Source of the DNA: Pediococcus cellicola
GTDB lineage: Bacteria; Bacillota; Bacilli; Lactobacillales; Lactobacillaceae
DNA: 64,000 bases
Reading direction: 5' to 3'
NCBI RefSeq assembly: GCF_001438655.1
Contig: NZ_JQBR01000005.1
Location: forward strand, 1-64,000
Under the pieces are notes generated by a model. It saw nothing but the letters and a program-made list of their open reading frames with translations, was not told the DNA's origin and did no database searches. Both the position numbers and the translations under genes were made by a program. Numbering within the stretch: position 1 is the first letter of the stretch; every line of letters begins with the position of its first letter. Shown in pieces: positions 9,564-18,627 of the stretch.

Positions 9564-9971
9564 ATGGATTTTGATCCTAATTGCGTATTTTGTCAAAAGC
9601 AGCCCAAAGATTATGTGATGGCAAACAATTTATGTGTGGCGTTTTGGGACAGTCATCCAGTCAGTAAAGGACATCTATTAATTGTACCCAGACGTCATGT
9701 CGCGCAAATTTGGGACGTTACAGAAGCCGAACGACAGGCGCTAGTACAATTAGTCGCTGATGCCAAAAAGCACCTAGACAAGCAATTTAAGCCAGATGGA
9801 TACAACGTGGCCATTAACTCTGGAGCGGCTGCTGGACAAAGTGTTTTTCACTGTCATATCCATTTGATTCCGCGTTACTGGAATCAGACAACAAAACGGT
9901 TGGGTGCAATACCAGGTCAATTTTTGGTTCCCAAAGCACGTCCGGAGTTTAAGCAATCTAAACAGTCTTGA
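9564..9971 (+). CDS. HIT-family nucleotide hydrolase/transferase
   Basis: A 135-residue histidine-triad protein. The diagnostic motif HCHIHLIPR lies at about residues 93-101, after a Zn-ligand-like N-terminal stretch CVFCQKQP. The family hydrolyses adenosine phosphoramidates or AMP-linked nucleotides through a covalent AMP-His intermediate; the physiological substrate here is not known. The ribosome binding site AGGAGG precedes the ATG. The gene stands between the MMPL gene and a lipoprotein gene with no sign of functional linkage. Confidence 0.9.
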   Translation: MDFDPNCVFCQKQPKDYVMANNLCVAFWDSHPVSKGHLLIVPRRHVAQIWDVTEAERQALVQLVADAKKHLDKQFKPDGYNVAINSGAAAGQSVFHCHIHLIPRYWNQTTKRLGAIPGQFLVPKARPEFKQSKQS

Positions 9972-10042
9972 TAGCTTGTCGTTTAAAAACGAAGTATAAT
10001 CAGTTTGAAGAGTGACATGAACAAGGAATGGGGGCAAAAACA

Positions 10043-10579
10043 ATGAAATGGCATCGAAAATGGACATGGTTTATAGGTGTGGCTGTGCTTGGTCTAAGTT
10101 TAGTTTTAACGGGATGTAGCAACTCGTCCACAGAAACAGGACGTGCAGTGGTTAAGAGCCAAGCACCGAAAGTTTCAAGGGTAGCCGCCAGCAAACAAAT
10201 TCGTAATAACGGGGGTTTGTGGTACTTTACCCGTTCTTTAAAAGATAAGTCTAACTCAGGTTTAGAAGTTTTCACTTTTGATAAAAAGGGTAAAGTGACA
10301 GCATATAATGTCAAAAAATATTATCGGTCTTATCAAGCCGCTAAAAAGGCAAAGGGACTTCGTGAATTTGGACAGGGCACGTATCAAATGAAGACGAATC
10401 AGCAAAAACAAACCACTTTAACTTTGAAAATGAAATTGTCAGGGATTCCAGCAACGTATCAATTTAAGCTGATGAAGGCTATGGCAACTAAGCATCAAAA
10501 CTTGATTTTCAATGGCTTTAAGGCTAGTCGAACCGTTGATGGCGATACCGTGAATGGTTTGTTTGTGCAAGCTAAATAA
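10043..10579 (+). CDS. Small secreted lipoprotein of unknown function
   Basis: A 178-residue protein with a lipoprotein signal peptide: a basic start (MKWHRKW), a hydrophobic core and the lipobox LVLTGC, with Cys26 as the lipidated residue. The mature part is basic and has no domain I recognise. I chose the ATG at 10043 rather than the one at 10028 because AAGGAATGGGGG sits 9 bases before it and the signal peptide then starts cleanly. A TATAAT at 9996 suggests its own promoter. Confidence 0.7.
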   Translation: MKWHRKWTWFIGVAVLGLSLVLTGCSNSSTETGRAVVKSQAPKVSRVAASKQIRNNGGLWYFTRSLKDKSNSGLEVFTFDKKGKVTAYNVKKYYRSYQAAKKAKGLREFGQGTYQMKTNQQKQTTLTLKMKLSGIPATYQFKLMKAMATKHQNLIFNGFKASRTVDGDTVNGLFVQAK

Positions 10580-10588
10580 AGAATCATG

Positions 10589-10631
10589 GAAGCTTCCTAT
10601 TTTTTCAGTAATGGGTAGGCTTCTTTTTTTG
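10589..10631. terminator. Probable terminator between convergent genes
   Basis: GAAGC plus CCTA pairs with TAGG plus CTTC around a long loop, followed by TTTTTTT on the plus strand. The stem also overlaps the stop codon of the convergent acetyltransferase gene. Confidence 0.5.
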
Positions 10632-11058
10632 TGTCCTGCAACGTATAAGAAGGTGGTGTTTGCCACAATGAATGGTCAACAATTTTGAACCCTAAAGCTT
10701 TATAGAAGGTCAGGGCATTGCTATTTTTGCGAACACATTTTAAGGTGACCGGCTCAGTGGCAAGCAACCGCACAGCTTCAATGAGATGTTTGCCAACACC
10801 TAAGTGCATGTGTTCGGGATCCACAAATAGTAGGTGAATAAAGTTTTCTTCTCTATAAAAACTTAAAAATCCCACAATTTGGTGATTCAATTCAGCTTTT
10901 AAAAGGTATTCTCCCTTAGAATCACGCGAAAAGTCGGTAAGACGGGGATGCTTTACCCAAGGAAAGGTAGCCAAACGAGCGTTCAAATAAATTTGGGCAA
11001 GTTGGTCATGGTCGGCTGGTGTGGCTGGTAAGACAATTATTTTCGAAGAATTTAACAT
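10597..11058 (-). CDS. GNAT-family N-acetyltransferase
   Basis: A 153-residue acetyltransferase of the GNAT fold. The acetyl-CoA binding segment is HLLFVDPEHMHLGVGKHLIE (the Q/R-x-x-G-x-G/A region is HLGVGKHL), and a C-terminal ALTFYKALGFKIVDHS stretch is typical of the family. It transfers acetyl from acetyl-CoA to an amine; the acceptor is unknown. The ribosome binding site AAAGGAAG is correctly spaced. It is convergent with the lipoprotein gene. Confidence 0.85.
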   Translation of the reverse strand: MLNSSKIIVLPATPADHDQLAQIYLNARLATFPWVKHPRLTDFSRDSKGEYLLKAELNHQIVGFLSFYREENFIHLLFVDPEHMHLGVGKHLIEAVRLLATEPVTLKCVRKNSNALTFYKALGFKIVDHSLWQTPPSYTLQDTKKEAYPLLKK

Positions 11059-11447
11059 ATAGTGACTTCCTTTTTCAATTGTAATTTTATTGAAATCTTT
11101 TCTTCACAAAATCTTCACAATTTATGAATAATATAAACAATATAAATAACTTTTTCATTTACTCCCCCCATAAAGTGAATGGATGGCCATCTATATGGTC
11201 ATGTTACTTATTTTCCGTTGCTTCGGCAACGGTTTTTTTGTGTCTAAATAGTTTAAACTTGGCTTTATTCTACAGCATTGTGATAAAAGGTGCTGTATTT
11301 TTTTTCGTGGATTTTTGGTAACGGTTTTCATTCTTATGTGGGAAGGGTAAAATGAAAACATGGAAAAGTCCTTTTTTTGATTGTGGAGAGCTAAAATCGT
11401 GCTTTTTAAATAAAAATCAGTATTATATTAACTATCGGGGGATCATT
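11059..11447. other. Non-coding stretch before cls
   Basis: About 390 bases. The part next to 11058 holds the promoter region of the acetyltransferase. A perfect terminator with a TTCG tetraloop sits at 11215-11239, with no convincing gene upstream of it: the 65-codon open frame at 11124 has no ribosome binding site and runs through the terminator. A short untranslated RNA ending at this terminator is possible. The palindrome GATGGCCATC lies inside it. Confidence 0.5.
11215..11239 (+). terminator. Intrinsic terminator with UUCG loop
   Basis: CCGTTGC and GCAACGG form a perfect 7-bp stem around TTCG, followed by seven T residues. No upstream protein gene on the plus strand explains it. Confidence 0.85.
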
Positions 11448-12905
11448 ATGAATTGGGTACACATTGTAATTGAAATTATTGTAACGATTAACGCCTTGGC
11501 AGCTATCATCACCGTCTTTCGAGAAAAACGGGATATTGCAGCAACGTGGGCTTGGTTACTTGTACTCTTTTTTCTCCCAGTCGTGGGCTTTATCTTTTAC
11601 GCTTTTGCTGGCCGCAAGCTACCTAAGGGAAAGATGTTTCAATTGAAAAAAGAAACTAAGATAGAACTACAACGGGTTTTAGCAAGGCAAACTCAAGAAT
11701 TAAATAATGACCATACTGACGCAGACAAAGTGGTTGAGGATGCAAGTGGCATGGCGACCATGTTTATGAACGCCGATGCGGCATTTTTAAGCCATCGAAA
11801 TCGTGTGAAAATCATTACGGATGGCAAAGAATTGTTTCATGAAATGTTTCAAGATATTGAACGTGCTAAAAAGCATATTCATATTGAATTTTACACATTT
11901 TATGCAGACAAAATTGGTAATGAAGTTCTGCATTTACTAGAGAAAAAAGCGGCTGAAGGGGTTGAGGTACGTGTCCTTTGGGATTCATGGGGATCCATGG
12001 GAACCAAAAATAAGTTTTTCGATCACCTTCGTGAATTGGGCGGTCATGCTTATCCCTTCTTGGGTACACACTCAGCAGTCACTGACTTTCGTCTAAACTT
12101 CCGTGATCACCGGAAAATTGTGGTGGTTGATGGACAGGTTGCCTATACTGGCGGTTTTAATATTGGGGATCAGTATTTAGGACGGAAAAAGAAGTTTGGG
12201 TATTGGCGTGATACCCATCTGAGAATTGCGGGTTCTGGTGTTTATGGACTACAGGCACGATTCATTCGTGATTGGAACGCGACAGATCCTGAGCATCCAA
12301 TCGATAAGGTGTTTGATCCTGGCTCTGTTTACTTTCCTGTGGCAAAAGTGAATGGCAATACCAGCTTACAAGTTGTGGCGAGTGGGCCTGATTCAGACAT
12401 TGAAACGATTAAGTTAGGTTATTTGAAGCTGATTTATTCAGCGCATCGTTCCATCTGGATTCAAACCCCATATTTGATTCCTGATGACAGTGTATTGGAT
12501 GCATTAAGGGTTGCGGCGCTTTCGGGAATTGATGTGCGTATTATGATTCCATGTATGCCAGACCACGCGTTTGTTTACCGGGCAACGCAGTATTATGCGC
12601 GCCAGTGTGCAAAGTGGGGGATTCAAATTTATAACTATGATGCTGGGTTCTTGCATGCAAAAACAGTGGTTGTGGATGGTAAATTAGGCTCGGTAGGTTC
12701 TGCTAATTTAGATTTTCGTAGTTTTAAACTTAACTTTGAAGTGAATACGTTCTTGTATGACGAAAAAGTGGCACAAAAACTAGAGGAAATTTTTAAAGCT
12801 GATATTCGTAAGTCTACTTTACAGACGACCAAAATGTATGATGAACAGTCCTGGTGGCTTAAATTCAAGCAGTATTTTTCTAGATTATTGTCGCCAATCC
12901 TCTAA
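11448..12905 (+). CDS. cls: Cardiolipin synthase
   Basis: A 485-residue membrane phosphatidyltransferase that condenses two phosphatidylglycerol molecules into cardiolipin. Two N-terminal helices (about residues 3-22 and 34-54) are followed by two phospholipase D catalytic motifs, HRKIVVVD and HAKTVVVD, the latter continuing into GSANLDFRSFKLNFE. The length matches the family. I place the start at 11448, where the first helix begins and GGGGGATC lies upstream, not at the earlier in-frame ATG at 11352. The gene is monocistronic. Confidence 0.94.
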   Translation: MNWVHIVIEIIVTINALAAIITVFREKRDIAATWAWLLVLFFLPVVGFIFYAFAGRKLPKGKMFQLKKETKIELQRVLARQTQELNNDHTDADKVVEDASGMATMFMNADAAFLSHRNRVKIITDGKELFHEMFQDIERAKKHIHIEFYTFYADKIGNEVLHLLEKKAAEGVEVRVLWDSWGSMGTKNKFFDHLRELGGHAYPFLGTHSAVTDFRLNFRDHRKIVVVDGQVAYTGGFNIGDQYLGRKKKFGYWRDTHLRIAGSGVYGLQARFIRDWNATDPEHPIDKVFDPGSVYFPVAKVNGNTSLQVVASGPDSDIETIKLGYLKLIYSAHRSIWIQTPYLIPDDSVLDALRVAALSGIDVRIMIPCMPDHAFVYRATQYYARQCAKWGIQIYNYDAGFLHAKTVVVDGKLGSVGSANLDFRSFKLNFEVNTFLYDEKVAQKLEEIFKADIRKSTLQTTKMYDEQSWWLKFKQYFSRLLSPIL

Positions 12906-12922
12906 TCAATTTTTAATTTCAG

Positions 12923-12951
12923 TTGACGTGGATAAAAGGGCATGGTAAAAT
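12923..12951 (+). promoter_or_regulatory. Promoter of the T-box/NhaC unit
   Basis: A -35 box TTGACG (12923-12928), a 17-bp spacer and a -10 box TAAAAT (12946-12951). Confidence 0.7.
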
Positions 12952-12957
12952 TCATTC

Positions 12958-13205
12958 AACTTAATAATTAAAAGCGAACTTTCATATCAAGTAGCTGGTT
13001 ATCTGGGAGTCAGGAAGTCGGTGGTTGCTGCGAACCGATCAGGATAATTTAGACGAAATACCATGGAATAGTTTCAATTGAACGGATAATAACTAGAGCC
13101 GTTACCTTCTAGTGAGTGGAGAATATGCTTTTGGCGTCTTCTCAAATTGGGTGGTACCACGGTTTTATCGTCCCTGTTGTCGTTAGATAGCAGGGACTTT
13201 TTTTG
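12958..13205 (+). promoter_or_regulatory. T-box leader, probable tyrosine specifier
   Basis: The leader has a stem I region with a distal loop (GGTGGTTGCTGCGAACC, 13021-13037), an AGTA S-turn-like element, the T-box core GGGTGGTACCACGG (13150-13163) and a terminator (GTCCCTG with CAGGGAC, then seven T residues, 13170-13204). In the expected specifier position, GAAATACC (13056-13063) offers the codon TAC, so uncharged tRNA-Tyr is the likely ligand. T-box leaders for tyrosine in front of NhaC-family genes are known in Firmicutes. Binding of uncharged tRNA would let transcription continue into the transporter gene. Confidence 0.85.
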
Positions 13206-13342
13206 TCCCTAAAATTAAGCAAATGAAAGTGAAGTGGCCGAAATGGAAAAACGAACGTGTGGCGGGATGCCTCGTTATTGGAATTTGAATGCATAGGAAA
13301 AGTGATGGGGCGTTTAAATAACAAAAGATGATGAGGTGCAAT

Positions 13343-14761
13343 ATGGAAAAGAAAGTAAGTTTTAAAGAAGCTGTTAGTGTGCTATTGGTGATGTTAGTCA
13401 TTATGGGTCTAGGTGTTATCAAGTTTGGTTTGTCGCCACAGGTACCAGTGCTATTAGTTTTGGTAGTCGTAACGTTTTGGGCGCGATTCCGTCATTTCTC
13501 ATGGGAAGATGTGAATGCTGGAATTAAAGATGGGATTCAGACTGGTATCATCCCTATCTTTATTTTTATTTTAGTTGGGGCTTTAATTAGCACATGGATT
13601 GCGGCAGGAATCATTCCATCTATGATGGTTCTTGGGTTCCATATGATCAGCGCGGCATGGTTTGTGCCCTCAGTATTTGTGGTTTGTGCGCTAGTTGGAA
13701 CGTCAATTGGGTCTGCGTTTACCATTATCTCAACCATTGGGATTGCATTTTTTGGTATGGGAATGACAATGGGTGTGAATCCTGCCTTAGTCGCAGGGGC
13801 CATAATTTCAGGGGCTATTTTCGGTGATAAGTCTTCCCCGCTTTCTGATTCCACTAATCTTGCTTCCGCGGTGGTGGGCACAGACTTATTTAGTCACATC
13901 AAAAACTTAATGTGGTCCACAATTCCTGCTTTTCTTGGCTCTTTAGTTTTATATGCACTGTTAGGGTTTCACGCCACAACCTCAACTAATTTAGGTAAGA
14001 TTTCACAAACGGTAGCTGTTCTTCAAGCGCACTTTAGTGTGAACTTCTGGGCAATCATTCCTATTGCATTGATGTTCTTCTGTGCCTGGAAAAAAGTGCC
14101 CGCAATTCCCACACTCTTTATTAACATCGTTGTTTCAGTTGTCATGGTTTTTATTGAACAGCCAAACACGCAAATCACTAAAATGGCAACGGTGATTGAG
14201 TCCGGATTTGTATCGAAAACGGGCAATACTAGTGTTGATGCACTGCTTTCACGAGGAGGCATTAGCAGCATGATGGGGACCGTTTCATTAATTATTCTGA
14301 CACTTTCATTAGGCGGTCTATTAATGAAATTTGGACTTATTCAAGCTGTTATGGCTCCTTTGACCAAGCATCTCAACTCAGATGGAAAAATGGTGACGGC
14401 CACGATCTTGGCTGGGATTGGTGTAAACATCTTTATTGGGGAACAGTACTTATCTGTGATTCTTCCCGGAAAAGCCTTTAAGAAAGCCTACAACGATTCT
14501 GGCTTAGCAAATTTAGCACTTAGTCGTGTTTTAGAAGACGGCGGTACAGTCATCAATTACCTGATTCCTTGGGGGGTTGCTGGCGCATTTGCAGCAAACA
14601 CACTTGGTGTTTCAACGTTTGAGTTTCTCCCGTTTGTTTTCTTTAGCTTGCTATCACCCGTATTCTCGATCATCAGCGGATTTACTGGCGTTGGCTTAAA
14701 ACATACAAAATCAGAAAATGATCAGACCAAGATGGCTGAATCGGCAGAAAGTTTGGACTAA
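13343..14761 (+). CDS. nhaC: NhaC-family transporter, candidate tyrosine transporter
   Basis: A 472-residue membrane protein with about eleven helices and the NhaC hallmark stretch ISGAIFGDKSSPLSDSTNLA at about residues 154-173, plus a second symmetric half containing LEDGGTVINYLIPWG. The family was named for Na+/H+ antiport, but members preceded by tyrosine T-boxes are predicted to move tyrosine or exchange it. That is the better reading here, because the leader senses tRNA charging. The start at 13343 fits GATGAGGTG 5 bases upstream; an earlier in-frame ATG at 13328 lacks a site. Confidence 0.85.
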   Translation: MEKKVSFKEAVSVLLVMLVIMGLGVIKFGLSPQVPVLLVLVVVTFWARFRHFSWEDVNAGIKDGIQTGIIPIFIFILVGALISTWIAAGIIPSMMVLGFHMISAAWFVPSVFVVCALVGTSIGSAFTIISTIGIAFFGMGMTMGVNPALVAGAIISGAIFGDKSSPLSDSTNLASAVVGTDLFSHIKNLMWSTIPAFLGSLVLYALLGFHATTSTNLGKISQTVAVLQAHFSVNFWAIIPIALMFFCAWKKVPAIPTLFINIVVSVVMVFIEQPNTQITKMATVIESGFVSKTGNTSVDALLSRGGISSMMGTVSLIILTLSLGGLLMKFGLIQAVMAPLTKHLNSDGKMVTATILAGIGVNIFIGEQYLSVILPGKAFKKAYNDSGLANLALSRVLEDGGTVINYLIPWGVAGAFAANTLGVSTFEFLPFVFFSLLSPVFSIISGFTGVGLKHTKSENDQTKMAESAESLD

Positions 14762-14786
14762 AAAAGAGGTCTCAGAACAGACCTCT
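14760..14786 (-). terminator. Terminator for the SGNH/tag unit
   Basis: On the minus strand the stem AGAGGTCT with AGACCTCT is followed by TTTTTT. The stop codon of the SGNH gene lies in the loop. Confidence 0.7.
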
Positions 14787-15791
14787 GTGCAGTTGATTTT
14801 TGAAGTAGTCAGTACCATAGTAATGTTTTAAAGCGGTTGTCAGATGTTGTGCAATAATTTTTGAGCCGTTTAAGTCCGGATGAGCGCCATCTGTAAACGT
14901 AATTGGCCAATCCTGGGTTTCAATTAGATGAATCTGTGCATCTTGTTTAGCCAAATGACGGAGTTCTTGTGCGAAACTTTGGTTAAACGGAATAATAACA
15001 TTGAGGCTAGCTTTCGGAAATAACTGCTTTAACTCCTTAATAAAACTAAAAAATTGCGTTTCGAAAAGCACGCTAGGCAACTTTCGATCATTGGTGCCAA
15101 GGTTCACCACCAAGAGATCAGGTTGTAACTGGGGTGCTTTCGTTTCGAAATCGACATACTTGACGAATCTGGGAGCTGCTGGCACACCTCCTGTCCCATA
15201 GCGGAGCAATCCAGCTGCACTATAGGCAATTCTGATGTCGACGGCATTTAATTGTTGGGCCGTTTGGGCCGCATAATTTGATTCGGCAGCATAACCAGCT
15301 GAAGGGACTCGGCCTAGTACCCAACAACCGGCAGTAATGGAATCCCCAATAAAAGCAATGGTGCGTCCAGCTGGCTTTACAGCAGTCAATTGACCGGTGT
15401 CTTTAGGTGAAATATCAGTGATCGCCAAACCTTGTTGGTGTTGCCAGACCTCGTCAGAATCGGAATTGCCGGCAAATACAAAGCGAATTAAATGTGGTCT
15501 GTCTGACTGCAATTGAAGTTCACTAGGTACTTCATTGACCTTAAATCGCAGTTCGGGACGATCATCAATAAATATAGCGATTTCCGGTTGAAAACGAGCT
15601 ATTGGTGTGGTGTCCATGAATTTGAGTTTCAGACAGCTTGTGTGCTTGGTCATTAGTAAAAACGCTGCTCCAAGATTGGTGGTGTACATGGTCGTTTGGT
15701 TAGCAACTGTCTTTTTAACCCAGCGGCCCATGAAGTAAACTCCCGAAAAAATTCCATTTGCTGAAGTTTCAATATATTCAGTCTGTGCCAT
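14772..15791 (-). CDS. SGNH/GDSL-family hydrolase
   Basis: A 339-residue protein with an N-terminal beta-rich domain (about residues 1-140) and a C-terminal SGNH esterase domain. Block I is AFIGDSITAGCW (nucleophile Ser in GDS), block III is VVNLGTNDRK and block V is FTDGAHPDLNG with the catalytic Asp/His. There is no signal peptide, so it acts in the cytoplasm. The two-domain layout is that of carbohydrate esterases (acetylxylan-esterase type), so deacetylation of a sugar is plausible. It lies 12 bases downstream of tag, with the ribosome binding site AAGGAG. Confidence 0.85.
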   Translation of the reverse strand: MAQTEYIETSANGIFSGVYFMGRWVKKTVANQTTMYTTNLGAAFLLMTKHTSCLKLKFMDTTPIARFQPEIAIFIDDRPELRFKVNEVPSELQLQSDRPHLIRFVFAGNSDSDEVWQHQQGLAITDISPKDTGQLTAVKPAGRTIAFIGDSITAGCWVLGRVPSAGYAAESNYAAQTAQQLNAVDIRIAYSAAGLLRYGTGGVPAAPRFVKYVDFETKAPQLQPDLLVVNLGTNDRKLPSVLFETQFFSFIKELKQLFPKASLNVIIPFNQSFAQELRHLAKQDAQIHLIETQDWPITFTDGAHPDLNGSKIIAQHLTTALKHYYGTDYFKNQLHRGLF

Positions 15792-15803
15792 AGGTTCAAC
15801 TCC

Positions 15804-16379
15804 TTACTGCGGGTTATCCATACAACTAATTTCATGGTCATTCACTAACCCAATAGCCTGCATGAAAGAATAGGTGATGGTCGGCCCCATGAATTTGAAG
15901 CCATGTTGTTTTAAATCCTGAGAAATTTTTTCGGAAAGTGGCGTTTTTGCATGAATTTCTGCGGGAATACGAATATGGTTGTTAACCTGACGATAATTAA
16001 CGAACTGCCAGATGTAGTGTTCAAAACTCCCGAACTCTGATTGAATTTTTAAAAAAGCTTGAGCATTTGTAATGGTATCTTGTATTTTTAACTGATTTCG
16101 GATGATACTGGCGTCGTTCATTAAATGCGTCACATCTTCTGATGACATGTTCGCAACCTTCGTAACTTCAAAGTTGGCGAAGCCATGTTGAAATGCCGGA
16201 CGTTTCTTTAAAACGAGTTCCCAATTTAATCCTGCCTGAAAAATTTCTAATGTCATCATTTCAAAAATATAATGATCATCATGAGACGGGTGGCACCATT
16301 CATTTTTATGATAGGCACGAATTTCTGGACCGCCATTTTTAGCCCATGTACAAATAAAGTCGTCCAAAGATTGTTGCAT
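15804..16379 (-). CDS. tag: DNA-3-methyladenine glycosylase I
   Basis: A 191-residue base-excision repair enzyme that removes 3-methyladenine from DNA. Family signatures are YHKNEWCHPSHDDHYIFEMM near the N-terminus, then FQAGLNWELVLKKRPAF with the helix-hairpin-like core, and FKFMGPTITYSFMQAIGLVNDH near the C-terminus. One of the Zn-site cysteines of the E. coli enzyme is visible (EWCHP). The start at 16379 follows GGAGG; the open frame extends to a TTG at 16394 without a site. It forms a two-gene unit with the SGNH hydrolase. Confidence 0.92.
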   Translation of the reverse strand: MQQSLDDFICTWAKNGGPEIRAYHKNEWCHPSHDDHYIFEMMTLEIFQAGLNWELVLKKRPAFQHGFANFEVTKVANMSSEDVTHLMNDASIIRNQLKIQDTITNAQAFLKIQSEFGSFEHYIWQFVNYRQVNNHIRIPAEIHAKTPLSEKISQDLKQHGFKFMGPTITYSFMQAIGLVNDHEISCMDNPQ

Positions 16380-16462
16380 ATTGTTTGCCTCCAAAATGCG
16401 TCTGCAAAGTGATAACTTGACGCTTATTTTTGATTCTATTATACCTCATGTGAAACAAGTGC

Positions 16463-16490
16463 TTGACTTATTAAAATTTGATGATAGAAT
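16463..16490 (+). promoter_or_regulatory. Promoter of the T-box/metNIQ unit
   Basis: TTGACT (16463-16468), a 16-bp spacer and TAGAAT (16485-16490). Confidence 0.7.
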
Positions 16491-16496
16491 AAATTC

Positions 16497-16772
16497 AATT
16501 ATTAAATATTGATGCACAGACGAGAAGAGTAAATTCGGCGACTGTCTAGAGAATTCCGTTTGGTGAAAAGGAATCAGTCTTAAGAATTGAAGATGAGCTC
16601 AGAGCTAATGACTAGGGTGCAAGCTTTAGTCACGTGAGGATACGATATAATCCCAGACATAATTTTTTGTGTCGTTGAGGTGTTGTTTGCAAGAATAACA
16701 CGAACATGGGTGGTAACACGAAGTTTTCGTCCCTAGTCTTTTATCTAAAGACATGGGGCGGAAACTTTTTTA
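16497..16772 (+). promoter_or_regulatory. T-box leader, methionine specifier
   Basis: The stem I arm contains an AGAGTAAATTC S-turn element and the distal loop CGTTTGGTGAAAAGG. The specifier region GAAGATGAGC carries the codon ATG (16593-16595). The core reads ACATGGGTGGTAACACG (16704-16720), and a terminator (AGTTTTCGTCCC with GGGGCGGAAACT, then TTTTTT) ends near 16771. The Met specifier agrees with the downstream methionine ABC transporter: uncharged initiator or elongator tRNA-Met should open expression. Confidence 0.92.
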
Positions 16773-16795
16773 TTTGTCAAAAAGAGGGTGAGTGA

Positions 16796-17863
16796 ATGAC
16801 TGAGAACATTATTGATTTAAAACAAATTACGGTTGATTTTAAAGACGGAGAGAATCGTGTCAAAGCCGTGAATGATGTCGACTTACAGGTCGAAAAAGGT
16901 GATATTTACGGTATTGTCGGTTATTCAGGCGCCGGAAAAAGTACCTTGGTACGTGTGGTTAATTTGTTGCAAAAACCAACAGCAGGAAAAGTGATTGTTA
17001 ATAATCAGGAGCTATTGAAGTTAAATCCGGTTGATTTAAGAAAAGCACGTACTAAGATTGGCATGATTTTTCAACACTTTAACTTGATGAAGTCGCGGAC
17101 AATCTTAGGTAATGTTGAATATCCGCTTTTAAAAACAAAATTAACTAAAAAACAACGTGAAGAGAAAGCTACGGAATTACTGAAGCTGGTGGGCTTGGCT
17201 TCACGTAAGGATGATTATCCACGTCAGCTATCAGGTGGTCAAAAACAAAGAGTGGCGATTGCCCGTGCCCTGGCCAATAACCCGGATATTTTGATTAGTG
17301 ATGAGGCGACAAGTGCATTGGACCCTAAAACAACTTTATCAATTCTAAATTTGTTGAAACGTTTAAATCGTGAATTAGGATTGACCATTGTTTTGATTAC
17401 ACATGAAATGCAAGCAGTCAAAGAAATATGTAATCATGTGGCCGTGATGCAAAAAGGTAAAATCGTCGAGCGCGGAAATATTGAAGCTATTTTTTCAACC
17501 CCACAAAAGCCATTAACACAAGAATTTATTAATGTGGCCACGAACGTGGGACCAGCAGTTGAAAAGGTAGTAAAGAATCCAAGCTTTAAGGCTTTAACGC
17601 AGAATCAGCAGTTGGTGCAATTGAATTTCATTGGTAAATCGACTGAAGAGCCTATTATTTCAACATTAGCAAAACAATTCGGAGTGGACGGGAACATTTT
17701 ATTTGCTAACGTGGAACAGCTTCATGACGAAACGTTAGGTTTTATGATCTTGGTATTAACTGGTCAAGAAGAACGGATTAAACAAGCAATTACCTTTCTT
17801 CAAGAAAACCAGGTTCGTGTAAAGCTCCTGAATCAAGCGGTGGAAAGCGAGGCGAATGGCTAA
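16796..17863 (+). CDS. metN: Methionine ABC transporter, ATP-binding protein
   Basis: A 355-residue ATPase of the methionine uptake family. Walker A is GYSGAGKST, the ABC signature is [16 protein letters not shown] and Walker B is [12 protein letters not shown], with the H-loop in LITHEMQ. The C-terminal 90 residues (about 265-350) form a NIL domain that binds methionine and trans-inhibits transport. It is first in metN-metI-metQ under a Met T-box, and its stop overlaps the metI start (TAATG). Confidence 0.94.
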   Translation: MTENIIDLKQITVDFKDGENRVKAVNDVDLQVEKGDIYGIVGYSGAGKSTLVRVVNLLQKPTAGKVIVNNQELLKLNPVDLRKARTKIGMIFQHFNLMKSRTILGNVEYPLLKTKLTKKQREEKATELLKLVGLASRKDDYPRQLSGGQKQRVAIARALANNPDILISDEATSALDPKTTLSILNLLKRLNRELGLTIVLITHEMQAVKEICNHVAVMQKGKIVERGNIEAIFSTPQKPLTQEFINVATNVGPAVEKVVKNPSFKALTQNQQLVQLNFIGKSTEEPIISTLAKQFGVDGNILFANVEQLHDETLGFMILVLTGQEERIKQAITFLQENQVRVKLLNQAVESEANG

Positions 17864-18531
17864 TGGCAAGTTGGATTCCAAATGTAATTCATATGCAAAG
17901 TGAGTTTATTCAAGCCACATGGGAAACAGTTTATATGACGTTGGTCTCAGCTGTTATTGCGGGTGTTTTGGGTTTGGCAACTGGCATTTTGTTAATCACA
18001 AGTCAGCCGGGTGGCATTCTAGAGGACAGTTTTTTGTATGGTTTGTTAGATAAAATTGTAAACTTGCTTCGTTCAATTCCGTTTATCATTTTGTTAGCAG
18101 TAATTGCACCTTTTACCCGCTACTTGGTGGGGACGACGATTGGGACTACAGCGGCACTGGTTCCGTTAATTATAGGCATTTTCCCATTCTATGCACGTCA
18201 GATTCAAAATGCACTGACCGAAATCGATCCGGGTGTGATAGAAGCGGCGCAGGCTTCAGGATCCAGTCCATTGGAAATTATTTTTCACGTCTACTTGCGA
18301 GAAGGGCTACCAGACATTATTCGGGCGTCCATTTTAACAATTATTAGTTTAATTGGGCTCACTACGATGGCTGGAGCAATTGGTTCGGGAGGTTTAGGTG
18401 ACATCGCAATTAGTATTGGCTATGCGCGTTTTGAAAATGATGTCACAATCGTTGCGATGATTATTATTTTAGTCATGGTATTTATCGTTCAATTTGCAGG
18501 CGACTGGCTGGCTAAACGGCTGGAGCATTAA
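17863..18531 (+). CDS. metI: Methionine ABC transporter, permease
   Basis: A 222-residue inner-membrane permease with five predicted helices. The EAA loop that docks the ATPase reads EAAQASGSSPLEIIFHVYL. The C-terminal helix region GLTTMAGAIGSGGLGDIAI is characteristic of MetI. It overlaps metN by one base, which couples translation, and works with MetN and the binding protein MetQ to import L- or D-methionine. Confidence 0.94.
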   Translation: MASWIPNVIHMQSEFIQATWETVYMTLVSAVIAGVLGLATGILLITSQPGGILEDSFLYGLLDKIVNLLRSIPFIILLAVIAPFTRYLVGTTIGTTAALVPLIIGIFPFYARQIQNALTEIDPGVIEAAQASGSSPLEIIFHVYLREGLPDIIRASILTIISLIGLTTMAGAIGSGGLGDIAISIGYARFENDVTIVAMIIILVMVFIVQFAGDWLAKRLEH

Positions 18532-18627
18532 AGAAGGTGAGCTTAATTGAACTTTAAAGATAGCGACGGAGGATTGCCACGAATGTGGTTGGATTTGGTA
18601 TAAGTAAGAAAAAGAGGAGAGAAGAAT

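Noticed and set aside
11124-11321. 65-codon open frame before cls
   Set aside because: It has no ribosome binding site, crosses a perfect intrinsic terminator and has a composition of random AT-rich DNA.
13537-13881. 114-codon frame antisense to the NhaC gene
   Set aside because: It lies wholly inside a well-supported gene on the other strand and reads as a low-complexity shadow of hydrophobic codons.
18547-18603. 18-codon frame between metI and metQ
   Set aside because: It starts at a TTG with only a loosely placed GGTGAG and has no counterpart I know; chance is the better explanation.
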